NCBI GenBank assembly: GCA_964490765.1
Contig: CAZBDV010000001.1
Location: 170,497 to 234,496 of the forward strand
DNA length: 64,000 bases
Reading direction: 5' to 3'
Source: CAZBDV01 sp964490765
GTDB taxonomy: Bacteria; Cloacimonadota; Cloacimonadia; Cloacimonadales; JAJBBL01
This document shows positions 1-8,498 of this stretch, one piece after another. How positions within the stretch are numbered: the first letter of the stretch is position 1; each line of letters opens with the position of its first letter. The position numbers and the translations under genes are program-made. The notes beneath the pieces are model-generated. The model did not search any database. It was not told the origin of the DNA and saw only the letters and a list, made by a program, of their open reading frames with translations.

Positions 1-97
1 CGGTTAATCGATAACCTGCCATTTTAAGTAGATAGGCAGTCATGGCAGAATCTATTCCGCCACTCAAGCCCACAATTACACGATCTCTTGTACTCAT
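1..97 (-). CDS. mnmA: tRNA 2-thiouridylase MnmA-like, N-terminus only
   Basis: Only the first 32 codons are inside the window; the gene runs off the left edge. The N-terminus has a short beta strand followed by a PP-loop ATP-pyrophosphatase motif, V-G-L-S-G-G-I-D-S, then an A-Y-L-L-K-x-x-G-Y helix. This pattern is typical of MnmA, which makes 2-thiouridine at position 34 of tRNA. The gene lies 49 nt downstream of the exchanger gene on the same strand and may be co-transcribed with it. Other PP-loop enzymes (TtcA, ThiI, NAD synthetase, ExsB/LarE) share the SGG.DS motif, so the exact family is inferred from the spacing of the motif from the start and the following helix. Confidence 0.6.
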   Translation of the reverse strand, partial: MSTRDRVIVGLSGGIDSAMTAYLLKMAGYRLT

Positions 98-146
98 GAT
101 CTAATACAATTTATCATCTCGGGGAAGAAAGAGGTGTCATTGATAT

Positions 147-1106
147 TTATCCCCTGTAAAAGAGATATATCAGATAAACGAGATATACTAAGAGAAACAA
201 TATACCATTCTTCCGATCTATGGCATTCCTGACACCGGTTGCCATCGAAAGGATGATCAGAGTACTGGAGAAAATTATAATCATAATATCAATATTATTG
301 ATAGCGCAGAATGGGAGTGGTTTTATCAAAGAACTGACAGCTAACACCCAGAGTAGGTTAAAGATATTCGAGCCAATAACATTTCCTATGGCGATATCGA
401 TATTCTTCTTTCTCGCAGCAATAACGGATGTCACAAGTTCCGGCATAGAAGTACCAATAGCTACTATTGTCAATCCAACAAACCCTTCGCTGAGATTGAG
501 AATCAGTGAGATGTAAACCGCACCATCTACGATCCATTTTCCTCCTAAAAAGAGCCCGATTATTCCAAATACTATCAGTATAACTGATCTTTTGATACTC
601 ATCACTCTGGTCTCTTTCTCATAGATCTCTTCCTGAAATTCTTTAGATGTTTTAACAATATAAACCAGATAGAGAGCGAAGAAGAAGATCAGTATCAAAC
701 CATCCCAGCGACTAAGCAGGAGCGAAGATTCGTTCATAAACAGGGCTGCATTGGCCAGAAAGCCAACCAGAAGGGCTGCAATAAGGGTGAATGGTAATTC
801 AGAGACTATCGTTTTCTTTTTTAGTGGTAAAGGACAAATAACGGCTGTAACACCAAGGATTAGTAAAATATTGGCTATATTGCTTCCGAAGACATTACCG
901 ATAGCAAGATCTGCAACTCCTCTAAGACTGGCCGAGAGATTGACCACCAGCTCAGGCAGCGAGGTACCAAAAGCCACTACAGTCAACCCTATTGCCATGT
1001 TTGATATCCGCAGATGCCTGGCAATAAAAAAGGAACCGTCAACAAGCCAATCAGCCCCTTTAACCAGAAACAAGAAACCGACTATAAATAAGATAATCTC
1101 TAACAT
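147..1106 (-). CDS. K+-dependent or -independent Na+/Ca2+ exchanger (CaCA family, YrbG-type)
   Basis: A 319-residue inner-membrane protein with about ten hydrophobic segments. It has the two inverted alpha repeats that define the CaCA family: G-T-S-L-P-E-L-V followed by G-N-V-F-G-S-N-I-A-N near residues 47-80, and G-T-S-M-P-E-L-V followed by G-N-V-I-G-S-N-I-F-N near residues 217-250. The acidic residues in these repeats bind Ca2+ in the family. It should exchange cytoplasmic Ca2+ (or another cation) for Na+, H+ or K+. The length matches bacterial YrbG homologues. The mnmA-like gene follows after 49 nt. The family call is secure; the ion specificity is not visible. Confidence 0.9.
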   Translation of the reverse strand: MLEIILFIVGFLFLVKGADWLVDGSFFIARHLRISNMAIGLTVVAFGTSLPELVVNLSASLRGVADLAIGNVFGSNIANILLILGVTAVICPLPLKKKTIVSELPFTLIAALLVGFLANAALFMNESSLLLSRWDGLILIFFFALYLVYIVKTSKEFQEEIYEKETRVMSIKRSVILIVFGIIGLFLGGKWIVDGAVYISLILNLSEGFVGLTIVAIGTSMPELVTSVIAARKKNIDIAIGNVIGSNIFNLLWVLAVSSLIKPLPFCAINNIDIMIIIFSSTLIILSMATGVRNAIDRKNGILFLLVYLVYLIYLFYRG

Positions 1107-1370
1107 ATCTATCCTGCTTTTTTATATCTTACTTTATTAACGATATCGAGGGGGATTTCTGTCAAATGAAATGTGTTCTGTACGCTCCAGAGTAATTTAT
1201 TCTGCCTGATAATGAAAGCAATTATCATAAGCCGGTTTTCAACAAGTTGCAGAACTACAAACTGAAATGAGTATGGTGAAAAAATGAGACTTTGATTACC
1301 AATCCAAAAAATCATTGACGTCATGCATTCACTTTTTAGTTTGCCTATATTGAAGTATAGGAGGTTGTGG

Positions 1371-2669
1371 ATGCGATATAGCATATATTTTGTCCTACTT
1401 CTAACATTGCTATTATACGGATGTGGTCCCCGTGAAAGGGCTGCTCAACTGGAATTCTGGCATGCTCTTGGAGGTCCATTAGGTGATGCCCTGAATGAAT
1501 TGATAGCAGAATTCAACCAACAGCATCCTGATATTTATATACACGCAATTTCCATGGGCAATTATACCGCTTTATCACAGAAACTGATGGCATCAATTCA
1601 AGCAGGTACTCAACCCGATCTGGCGCAGGTATTTGAATCCTGGACTGCCGGTCTGGTAGCAGGAGGCGTTCTGGTTCCCTTTGATGATTTGATAGCTCAG
1701 GATGAAAACTTCGGAGAGGAAGATTTTGCAGATATATACCCGGTTTTTATCGATAGCAGTATTATAGACGGCAAGATATGGTCTTTCCCCTTCAATAAGA
1801 GTGTCCGGATACTATATTACAACAAAGATATATTCTTTCGTTTAGGACTCGATCCCGACAGTCCACCAAAAACCTGGAAAGAGTTCCGGGAAATCTGTCG
1901 TCTCGCTACAATTGATATGACTGGTAACGGCGTTCCGGACCAATATGGAACGACCTTTGCCACCAGCGTATGGATGTTTGAGAACCTCCTGCTCCAGGCG
2001 GGTGGAGAGATGATGACTCCTGATTATAGCAGAGCACGCTTCAATGAAGAACCTGGTGTTATAGCGCTTGAGCATCTTAATACACTTCTGAATGAAGATC
2101 AAACAGCCTATTTGTCAGCAGGTTTCGAATGGCAAAATGATCTGCTGGCAAGTAAAGTGGCTATGGTAGAAGGTTCCAGTGTTTCAGCGGTCTATATGCA
2201 ACAGGCAGGAATCGACTTCTTTTTAGGGATGGCCGCTCTTCCTGTTAGAGATACAAAAAGAAATGTGATCAGTGGAACGAATATCTGTATATTCGATACA
2301 GAAGATGAAGTAAGACACCGTGCTGCCTGGGAATTCGTCAAGTGGTTTACCGATACAAAACAGACAGCGCGTTGGTCATATCTGACCTCTTATATGCCTG
2401 TACGTAGGAGTGCTTTTGAAGAACCCCAACTTAGCAACAGGCTGAGACTCAATCCGGAAATGGCTGACGTATACGATCAGCTCAGTCATGCCACCTTTGA
2501 GCCACCAATACAGGAGTGGTTTGAAATACGACGTTATCTGGAAGAACAGGTTCTGGAAAGGGTATTGAGACAGAGAATAGGGGCTCAAGAAGCACTTGAT
2601 AATGCTGCGCGGCGATTGAATCAGATGCTGGACACAGAAGACCTCGACACCCCTTTTCAGATTGATTAG
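1371..2669 (+). CDS. Extracellular solute-binding lipoprotein of an ABC sugar importer (family 1)
   Basis: A 432-residue exported lipoprotein. The start at 1371 is chosen because AGGAGG lies at 1359-1364 and the product then begins with a clean signal peptide ending in the lipobox L-L-Y-G-C (Cys18). An upstream ATG at 1323 would put extra residues before the signal. The mature part has the features of family 1 binding proteins (UgpB/MalE type): L-E-F-W-H-A-L near the start, P-D-L-A-Q-V-F-E-S-W, a Y-Y-N-K-D hinge strand, and a late A-W-E-F-V-K-W segment. It should bind a sugar or glycerol-phosphate-type ligand outside the inner membrane. No permease or ATPase gene is adjacent; the next gene is thrS, 86 nt downstream. 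Confidence 0.85.
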   Translation: MRYSIYFVLLLTLLLYGCGPRERAAQLEFWHALGGPLGDALNELIAEFNQQHPDIYIHAISMGNYTALSQKLMASIQAGTQPDLAQVFESWTAGLVAGGVLVPFDDLIAQDENFGEEDFADIYPVFIDSSIIDGKIWSFPFNKSVRILYYNKDIFFRLGLDPDSPPKTWKEFREICRLATIDMTGNGVPDQYGTTFATSVWMFENLLLQAGGEMMTPDYSRARFNEEPGVIALEHLNTLLNEDQTAYLSAGFEWQNDLLASKVAMVEGSSVSAVYMQQAGIDFFLGMAALPVRDTKRNVISGTNICIFDTEDEVRHRAAWEFVKWFTDTKQTARWSYLTSYMPVRRSAFEEPQLSNRLRLNPEMADVYDQLSHATFEPPIQEWFEIRRYLEEQVLERVLRQRIGAQEALDNAARRLNQMLDTEDLDTPFQID

Positions 2670-2755
2670 ACGTATTGACCAGCTGATGAGATTGATTATA
2701 TAATGGGATGAATTGACTGATAAACAAAATTGATAAGAGACAAGAGGATATGTTC

Positions 2756-4666
2756 ATGAAGATTAAGATAACTTTCCCTAATGGGATGACAAAAGAATAT
2801 CCCAGCGGGACTACCCCCGAAGAATTAGCAAAGGAATTCGATAAGGATATCGCTATCAGGCTTTTGGCTGCTGAATTCAATGAGAAAATGATCGATTCTA
2901 ATAAAGGTATCGAAGAGAGTGGTGAGATCGCCTTCCACACCTTTGACACACCACAGGGCAAGAATATCTACTGGCATAGTACTGCTCACGTTATGGCCCA
3001 TGCAGTGAAGGATCTTTTCCCCGATGTTAAGGTCACCATTGGTCCGGCTATCGAAGAAGGTTTCTACTACGATTTTGACAAAGGAAGCCCCTTCACTGAT
3101 GAAGATCTCAGCAGAATAGAAGAGAGAATAGAAGAATTGATCAAAAAGAGGCTCCCATTCAAACGTGAAGTAGTGACCAAAAGACAGGCTTCGAGCAGAT
3201 TCAGAAAGATGGAAGAGTCTTACAAGGTAGAGATTCTCAAAGAGTTACCTCCTAATGAAGATATCTCACTTTATACACTGGGAGACTTTGTTGATCTCTG
3301 CCGTGGTCCGCATCTACCCCATACCGGGAAGATAAAGGCAGTTAAACTGCTGAAGACTTCAGGAGCTTACTGGCGTGGTGATGAGAGAAACAAGATGCTG
3401 GCGCGTATCTACGGTATTAGCTTCCCTTCAAAAAAGGAGTTAAAAGAATACCTCCATGATCTGGAAGAGAGAAAAAAGAGAGACCATCGTAAACTGGGAA
3501 AAGAACTCGATCTCTTCTCTATCAGTGACGAGATCGGACCAGGGCTAGTTCTCTGGCATCCAAATGGTGCCATGATACGTTCTCTGATCGAGGATTACTG
3601 GAAGCAGCAACATTTCGAAGCAGGTTACCAGATTGTTAATTCGCCTCATATCGGTAAGGCTGAGTTGTGGGAAACAAGTGGACATCTTGGTTTCTATAAT
3701 GAGAGTATGTTCGCCCCCATAGAGGTTGAGGGGCATCAATATTATCTTAAACCGATGAATTGCCCGTTTCATATCACAATATATAAGACAGATAAACGCA
3801 GTTACAGAGAACTACCTATTCGCTATGCTGAAATGGGCACTGTATATCGTTATGAACGTTCAGGGGTACTGCACGGATTGATGAGAGTCAGAGGATTTAC
3901 TCAGGACGATGCACATATAATCTGTACACCTGAACAGCTTGATGATGAGATCGATAAGTTAATCACTTTCTCACTGAATATGCTTCGTAAGTTCGGGTTT
4001 CAGGATTTTGAGATCTTTCTCGCTACAAAACCAGAGAAGTTTGTCGGAAATGAGAAGAAATGGATACAAGCTGCTGAATCATTAAAGAAAGGTCTGGAAA
4101 ACCAGAATCTCACTTACGAAATAGATGAGGGAGGCGGTGCTTTTTACGGACCGAAGATTGATATCAAGATAAGAGATGCTCTGAACCGTTCCTGGCAATG
4201 TACTACGATTCAATTCGATTTTAACCTGCCAGAGAGATTCAATATGGAATATGTTGGTGCAGATAATAAGCCACACCGTCCATATATGGTCCACAGGGCT
4301 CTTTTAGGCTCTATGGAAAGATTTTTTGGTACTCTTATAGAATATCATGCTGGAAATTTCCCATTCTGGCTGGCACCGGTACAGATTTCCATTGTTCCGG
4401 TCTCCGAGGTTTATGAAAGATATGCTACCCGGATCGGTGAAAAATTTATAAGACAGGGATTCAGAGCTAAAGTCGATGCCAGAAATGAAAAGGTCGGTTA
4501 TAAGATAAGAGAAGCAGAAGTAAAGAAGATCCCCTTCATGGTCATTATCGGCCAGAGAGAAGAGGATAACAACACTCTTTCACTTCGTAAACACCGACAG
4601 GGAGATATAGGCAGCTACACCTTTGATGAAGCAGTTACCGAACTCCGTAATGAATTGACCATATAG
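2756..4666 (+). CDS. thrS: Threonine--tRNA ligase
   Basis: Charges tRNA-Thr in the cytoplasm. The 636-residue protein has the full family order: an N-terminal TGS domain (about 1-60), the editing domain with H-S-T-A-H-V-M-A-H at about 74-82 and a later C-R-G-P-H motif, the class II catalytic core with motif 2 (R-G-F-T-Q-D-D-A-H) and G-G-G-A-F-Y-G-P-K, and a C-terminal anticodon-binding domain beginning A-P-V-Q-I-S-I-V-P. An in-frame ATG at 2750 is only 2 nt after AAGAGG (2742-2747). The ATG at 2756 has an 8-nt spacing and gives the usual M-K-I-K-I-T start, so it is preferred. kdsD follows after 119 nt. Confidence 0.97.
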   Translation: MKIKITFPNGMTKEYPSGTTPEELAKEFDKDIAIRLLAAEFNEKMIDSNKGIEESGEIAFHTFDTPQGKNIYWHSTAHVMAHAVKDLFPDVKVTIGPAIEEGFYYDFDKGSPFTDEDLSRIEERIEELIKKRLPFKREVVTKRQASSRFRKMEESYKVEILKELPPNEDISLYTLGDFVDLCRGPHLPHTGKIKAVKLLKTSGAYWRGDERNKMLARIYGISFPSKKELKEYLHDLEERKKRDHRKLGKELDLFSISDEIGPGLVLWHPNGAMIRSLIEDYWKQQHFEAGYQIVNSPHIGKAELWETSGHLGFYNESMFAPIEVEGHQYYLKPMNCPFHITIYKTDKRSYRELPIRYAEMGTVYRYERSGVLHGLMRVRGFTQDDAHIICTPEQLDDEIDKLITFSLNMLRKFGFQDFEIFLATKPEKFVGNEKKWIQAAESLKKGLENQNLTYEIDEGGGAFYGPKIDIKIRDALNRSWQCTTIQFDFNLPERFNMEYVGADNKPHRPYMVHRALLGSMERFFGTLIEYHAGNFPFWLAPVQISIVPVSEVYERYATRIGEKFIRQGFRAKVDARNEKVGYKIREAEVKKIPFMVIIGQREEDNNTLSLRKHRQGDIGSYTFDEAVTELRNELTI

Positions 4667-4785
4667 TAATGATATAATGATGAGACGGTTGAAGATAGAG
4701 TATAAGAAAGCTTATTTCGAAGTTACTTTAGCATTGGAGTTCTTAAACGGTTAATGTTAGCTAAGATATGTAAAGGTATTAACTA

Positions 4786-5754
4786 ATGGGGTATTTGCAG
4801 GAAGAAGTTAAGAGAGAGATGCGGCTCGCAGCTGAAGCAATCATAAAAGCTGCAGAACGGATCGACGAAAATATTGAACAAGCGATAGAATTGATCTATA
4901 ACTGTCGTGGTAAGATCGTAGTAACGGGGATGGGTAAAACTGGAATAGTAGGTAGAAAAATTTCGGCAACTTTTGCAAGTACCGGTACGACTTCTATCTT
5001 CCTTCATGCTGCGGAAGGTATTCATGGAGACCTTGGCATACTGAATAAAGAGGATGTAGTTCTGGCTGTATCATATAGTGGCAATACACAAGAACTGATC
5101 TCTCTCATACCGTACTTCAAATTTCTAAAGCTTCCTATCATTGCTATCACAGGTAATAAGGAATCACAACTCGCCAGGAATGCAGATGTAGTACTGAATT
5201 CAGAAGTTCCCCAAGGTTATGAACCATTTGATCTTATACCAACTGTTAGCACTACCGTCTCACTCGCCATCGGGGATGCGTTGGCAGTAGCTCTGATTAA
5301 AAAGAGGAATTTTCAGATCCGGGATTTTGCCAGATTTCATCCAGGAGGTACTATTGGCAAAAAATTACTCCTTACTGTAGGTGATCTGATGCATGGTGGA
5401 AAGGAGAATCCAATAGTTCACTGCCAGGCAATAATGAAGACGGTTATTCCTTATATGACAGAAATGGGATTGGGCTGCACAAGCGTTGTAGATGATGAAG
5501 GTATTCTAATTGGTATCATTACCGATGGTGATCTGAGAAGATTGATGTCCAGAGAGGGTGAGATACTCAATCTCTCGGCAGAAGAGGCTATGACGGCCAA
5601 ACCGAAGTTCTCACAGCGCGAGGCTCTCGCAGTTGAAGCACTCAATATGATGGAGGATTTCAAAATCACTATGCTGCCTGTAATTGATTCCATGCTCAAA
5701 CCAGTTGGTATGCTACATATGCACGATTTGATTCGAGCTGGTGTTGTTGGATAG
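4786..5754 (+). CDS. kdsD: Arabinose-5-phosphate isomerase
   Basis: Converts ribulose-5-phosphate to arabinose-5-phosphate, the first step to Kdo of lipopolysaccharide. The 322 residues match the family: an N-terminal SIS domain (about 30-170) with V-T-G-M-G-K-T-G, a characteristic E-G-I-H-G-D-L-G-I stretch and S-Y-S-G-N-T, then F-H-P-G-G-T-I-G-K linking to a tandem CBS pair (about 200-322). It indicates an LPS-type outer membrane. No other Kdo gene is nearby. The ribosome-binding site is weak. The gene is followed by the TPR gene, whose start lies 50 nt downstream. Confidence 0.93.
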   Translation: MGYLQEEVKREMRLAAEAIIKAAERIDENIEQAIELIYNCRGKIVVTGMGKTGIVGRKISATFASTGTTSIFLHAAEGIHGDLGILNKEDVVLAVSYSGNTQELISLIPYFKFLKLPIIAITGNKESQLARNADVVLNSEVPQGYEPFDLIPTVSTTVSLAIGDALAVALIKKRNFQIRDFARFHPGGTIGKKLLLTVGDLMHGGKENPIVHCQAIMKTVIPYMTEMGLGCTSVVDDEGILIGIITDGDLRRLMSREGEILNLSAEEAMTAKPKFSQREALAVEALNMMEDFKITMLPVIDSMLKPVGMLHMHDLIRAGVVG

Positions 5755-5804
5755 TGCAGTTTCTGAGACAAGGAAAAATAAGAAACAAGAACGGGGAGTT
5801 ATCA

Positions 5805-7691
5805 ATGAAATCGATTTCCATTCTTATACTCTTATTGCTTACATTCCCGTTAGCAGCAGAATTGGAGATAACACGCAACAATTCTTACGATCTGATTCCC
5901 AACATCGATCATGACCATTACCGTCTCTTTGCCTATGAATATACTGTCTATCAGATTTCTTTACAATTAGCTCCACAGGTGAAGGAGATCATAAAAAAAG
6001 AGCCGAGAAAGATTCGCCGTATCATAGATACCGATGAGATTGAACTGGTCTATCTTATACCTGAATTGCTGAACTTCTCTGTAACAACTGAGACAATAAC
6101 AGATAAAAATCTAAATCTTACGATCAAAACTTCGCTTGATGAGGAGATGATAGTCAATAAACTATTGATCACTTCTCCCGATAAGAAAGAGAAAGCAATC
6201 AACTACCGGGAAAAACAGGCTTCTGAGATGCGTCTTATCAACCTGGTAATAAGGGACCTGAGCAGAGAAGAGATATTAATTACTGATGCTGTTGTAACTG
6301 AGCTCTACAACCAGATAAGAAGGCTCAATATCAATCACTGGATACATAAAGGAGATATATCACTTTTAGCAGAAGATTATGAACAGGCCATTCAATACTA
6401 CAATAAAGCACTGACCATAGATCCTTCCAGAGTGGAAATATTTAACAAAAAATATCAGACATATTCTCAGCAGGGTGACAAAGAGAGTGCTATTGAATCG
6501 CTGGAAAATCTTCTTAATCTTCAACCTTATAATGTTGATGCCTTAATGCTTCTGGGAAATATCTGGCAAGAAGAGGGAGAAGTAGAGAAGGCTGTTGTAT
6601 ACTATGAGAGGTTACTCGACCTGGGATTTGAATTCCCGGAGCTGGCATATTACCTCGCTCAGTATTACAACAATATTGAAGAACACTCAATGGCAAGTGA
6701 CTATGCACTCAAAGCAGCAACCTGGCTTTCGGATCCTTCAGATATGGACAGTCAACTTGCAGCACTGATGATAGAATACGGTATGATGAAAGAAGTGCAA
6801 CCACTTCTCCAGCGTTTGCTCATTGTTGAACCTCGTAATGCTGCTCTATATCAACTACTCGGTGATATAGCCTATGATGATGATAATTACGCTCAAGCTC
6901 GTATATTCTACGAGCAATCGATTAAACTGTGGCCGAGAGACTATAAAACGTTGCTCCATCTCGGCAATTGCAACATCAATCTTGAAGACTATCATGCAGC
7001 CAGTGAGTACTATACCAGAGCTGTAGCTATTGATGACAGTGACAGCATAAGTCTTTATAATCTCGGTAATGCACTCTTTTATCTCGAAAGATACAGTGAA
7101 GCTGCCGATTGCTATCATAGAGCGATTATGTTAGGTCTCCTGACTCCTGAAATCTTTTTCAATATCGGAAACGCTCATTTCATGGAAGGTCAGTACGAGC
7201 AGAGTATAGATTTTTTCAAAACAGCCATTGAGGAGAAACCCGACTATGTAGCAGCTATGTTTAATCTCGGAAACGCTTATGAAAAGGTGGAAGAGAGGGA
7301 GAAGGCATTATCAGAGTATCACAAGATCATTGAAATAGAGCCGGACTTCTATCAGGCATATTACAATATTGCTAATTATTATAAGCTCGAAGGAAAGCTT
7401 GATACTGCCATAGATTTTTATTTGCAATCTATAGAGATCAATGATGAAGATGACTATTCTTACTCCAATATGGGTGATTGCTATCGTATGCTCGGGTTCT
7501 ATGAAGAGGCTGAAGCAGCTTATCTGAGGGCTATTAAACTCGATCCTGAAAATCCCATACCCTATAATAACCTATCTCTAACCTATTATCTGCAGGAGAA
7601 CTATATTGAAAGCCTGCAATATCTCCGTATAGCTGCCAGATTGGGTCATTATAACGCGAAAAACATCCTGAAAGAGTTTAAGAACGACTAA
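5805..7691 (+). CDS. Exported TPR-repeat protein
   Basis: A 628-residue protein starting with a signal peptide (M-K-S-I-S-I-L-I-L-L-L-L-T-F, likely cut after A-A). The ATG at 5805 is preferred to one at 5754 because GGGGAG lies 6 nt upstream and the signal starts directly there. Residues about 20-170 form a domain I do not recognise. From about 180 to the end there are at least ten tetratricopeptide repeats, recognisable by A-x-x-Y-Y-x-x-A-L-x-I-D-P and Y-N-L-G-N-A patterns. Such repeats are scaffolds for protein-protein contacts, here probably in the periplasm. It converges tail to tail with the PHP gene, 15 nt away, with no clear terminator between them. Confidence 0.8.
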   Translation: MKSISILILLLLTFPLAAELEITRNNSYDLIPNIDHDHYRLFAYEYTVYQISLQLAPQVKEIIKKEPRKIRRIIDTDEIELVYLIPELLNFSVTTETITDKNLNLTIKTSLDEEMIVNKLLITSPDKKEKAINYREKQASEMRLINLVIRDLSREEILITDAVVTELYNQIRRLNINHWIHKGDISLLAEDYEQAIQYYNKALTIDPSRVEIFNKKYQTYSQQGDKESAIESLENLLNLQPYNVDALMLLGNIWQEEGEVEKAVVYYERLLDLGFEFPELAYYLAQYYNNIEEHSMASDYALKAATWLSDPSDMDSQLAALMIEYGMMKEVQPLLQRLLIVEPRNAALYQLLGDIAYDDDNYAQARIFYEQSIKLWPRDYKTLLHLGNCNINLEDYHAASEYYTRAVAIDDSDSISLYNLGNALFYLERYSEAADCYHRAIMLGLLTPEIFFNIGNAHFMEGQYEQSIDFFKTAIEEKPDYVAAMFNLGNAYEKVEEREKALSEYHKIIEIEPDFYQAYYNIANYYKLEGKLDTAIDFYLQSIEINDEDDYSYSNMGDCYRMLGFYEEAEAAYLRAIKLDPENPIPYNNLSLTYYLQENYIESLQYLRIAARLGHYNAKNILKEFKND

Positions 7692-7706
7692 TCCCGGTTA
7701 TAAAAT

Positions 7707-8498
7707 TCAATCCCTCAATCTAAACATCTCCCAGTTCCCTGCAACTCTTCTGGCCAGATAAGAGAAACCGCAGGAGATAAGTTGTTCAACGCCCCTGTCA
7801 TAATCTAAGTCAAAATGGTCTATCTTGTGTGAATCCGAACCAATTACTATCAATTCCCCACCCATTTCACGGTATAGCCTCAGGTATACATCTGAAGGAA
7901 TAAGCGTGCTAAGATAGTTTCTTAAACCAGACAGATTGATTTCCAGGGCAATGCCTTTATCTATGATAGTTCTGAATATATCTTGTATTATCCCTGTTAC
8001 TTTACTTTCATCAGGTTCTTCTTGAAAATAGCGCTTATAGATGCCGAGGTGACCTAGGATATCGAATCCACCCTTTCTGGTTAAAGCAAGGTTTTCCAGA
8101 TAGTAATCCTCAATAGCGGATTCTGTCATCTTCCCTATTGATGTTTCGGAAACATTGCTACCGTCAGGAAGAACGTGTATTGAAGCAATTCGAATGTCGG
8201 GTGGAGTGGAGTGTTTCAGAACCTCTTCCACGAAGTCCGAACACCGGTGATACTCTCCAAGTTCTACCCCTTTTAATATACTCAGTTCCGGAAATTCCTC
8301 TCTTATTTTTTCAATAGTACGGGAGTATTTTACATAAGATGGAGTTCCATAGAATGCCAGCTCCGAAGGAAGGAAATCAAAATGGTCTGTAAAGGCAATC
8401 TCTTTGTATCCTTTTGTTACTGCTTTACAGATAAGAGTTCGCATATCAAGTCTGCTGTCAGCACTAAATTCACTATGTATATGGTAATCTATCTTCAT
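7707..8498 (-). CDS. PHP-domain phosphatase, histidinol-phosphatase (HisJ/HisK) type
   Basis: A 263-residue PHP-superfamily phosphoesterase. Metal-binding motifs are in the expected order: H-I-H at residues 6-8, T-D-H-F-D near 39-43, G-V-E-L-G-E in the middle, G-H-L-G-I after it and a final G-S-D-S-H near 219-223. The motif set and length fit the histidinol-phosphatase family, which removes phosphate from L-histidinol phosphate, but no other his gene is in the window and PHP enzymes also act on other sugars and nucleotides. Its ATG overlaps the stop of the upstream TPR gene (ATGA), so the two are translationally coupled. Confidence 0.75.
   Translation of the reverse strand: MKIDYHIHSEFSADSRLDMRTLICKAVTKGYKEIAFTDHFDFLPSELAFYGTPSYVKYSRTIEKIREEFPELSILKGVELGEYHRCSDFVEEVLKHSTPPDIRIASIHVLPDGSNVSETSIGKMTESAIEDYYLENLALTRKGGFDILGHLGIYKRYFQEEPDESKVTGIIQDIFRTIIDKGIALEINLSGLRNYLSTLIPSDVYLRLYREMGGELIVIGSDSHKIDHFDLDYDRGVEQLISCGFSYLARRVAGNWEMFRLRD

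Noticed and set aside
1109..1384. Minus-strand reading frame in the gap before the binding-protein gene
   Set aside because: No signal, domain or ribosome-binding site, and it overlaps the better-supported plus-strand start at 1371.
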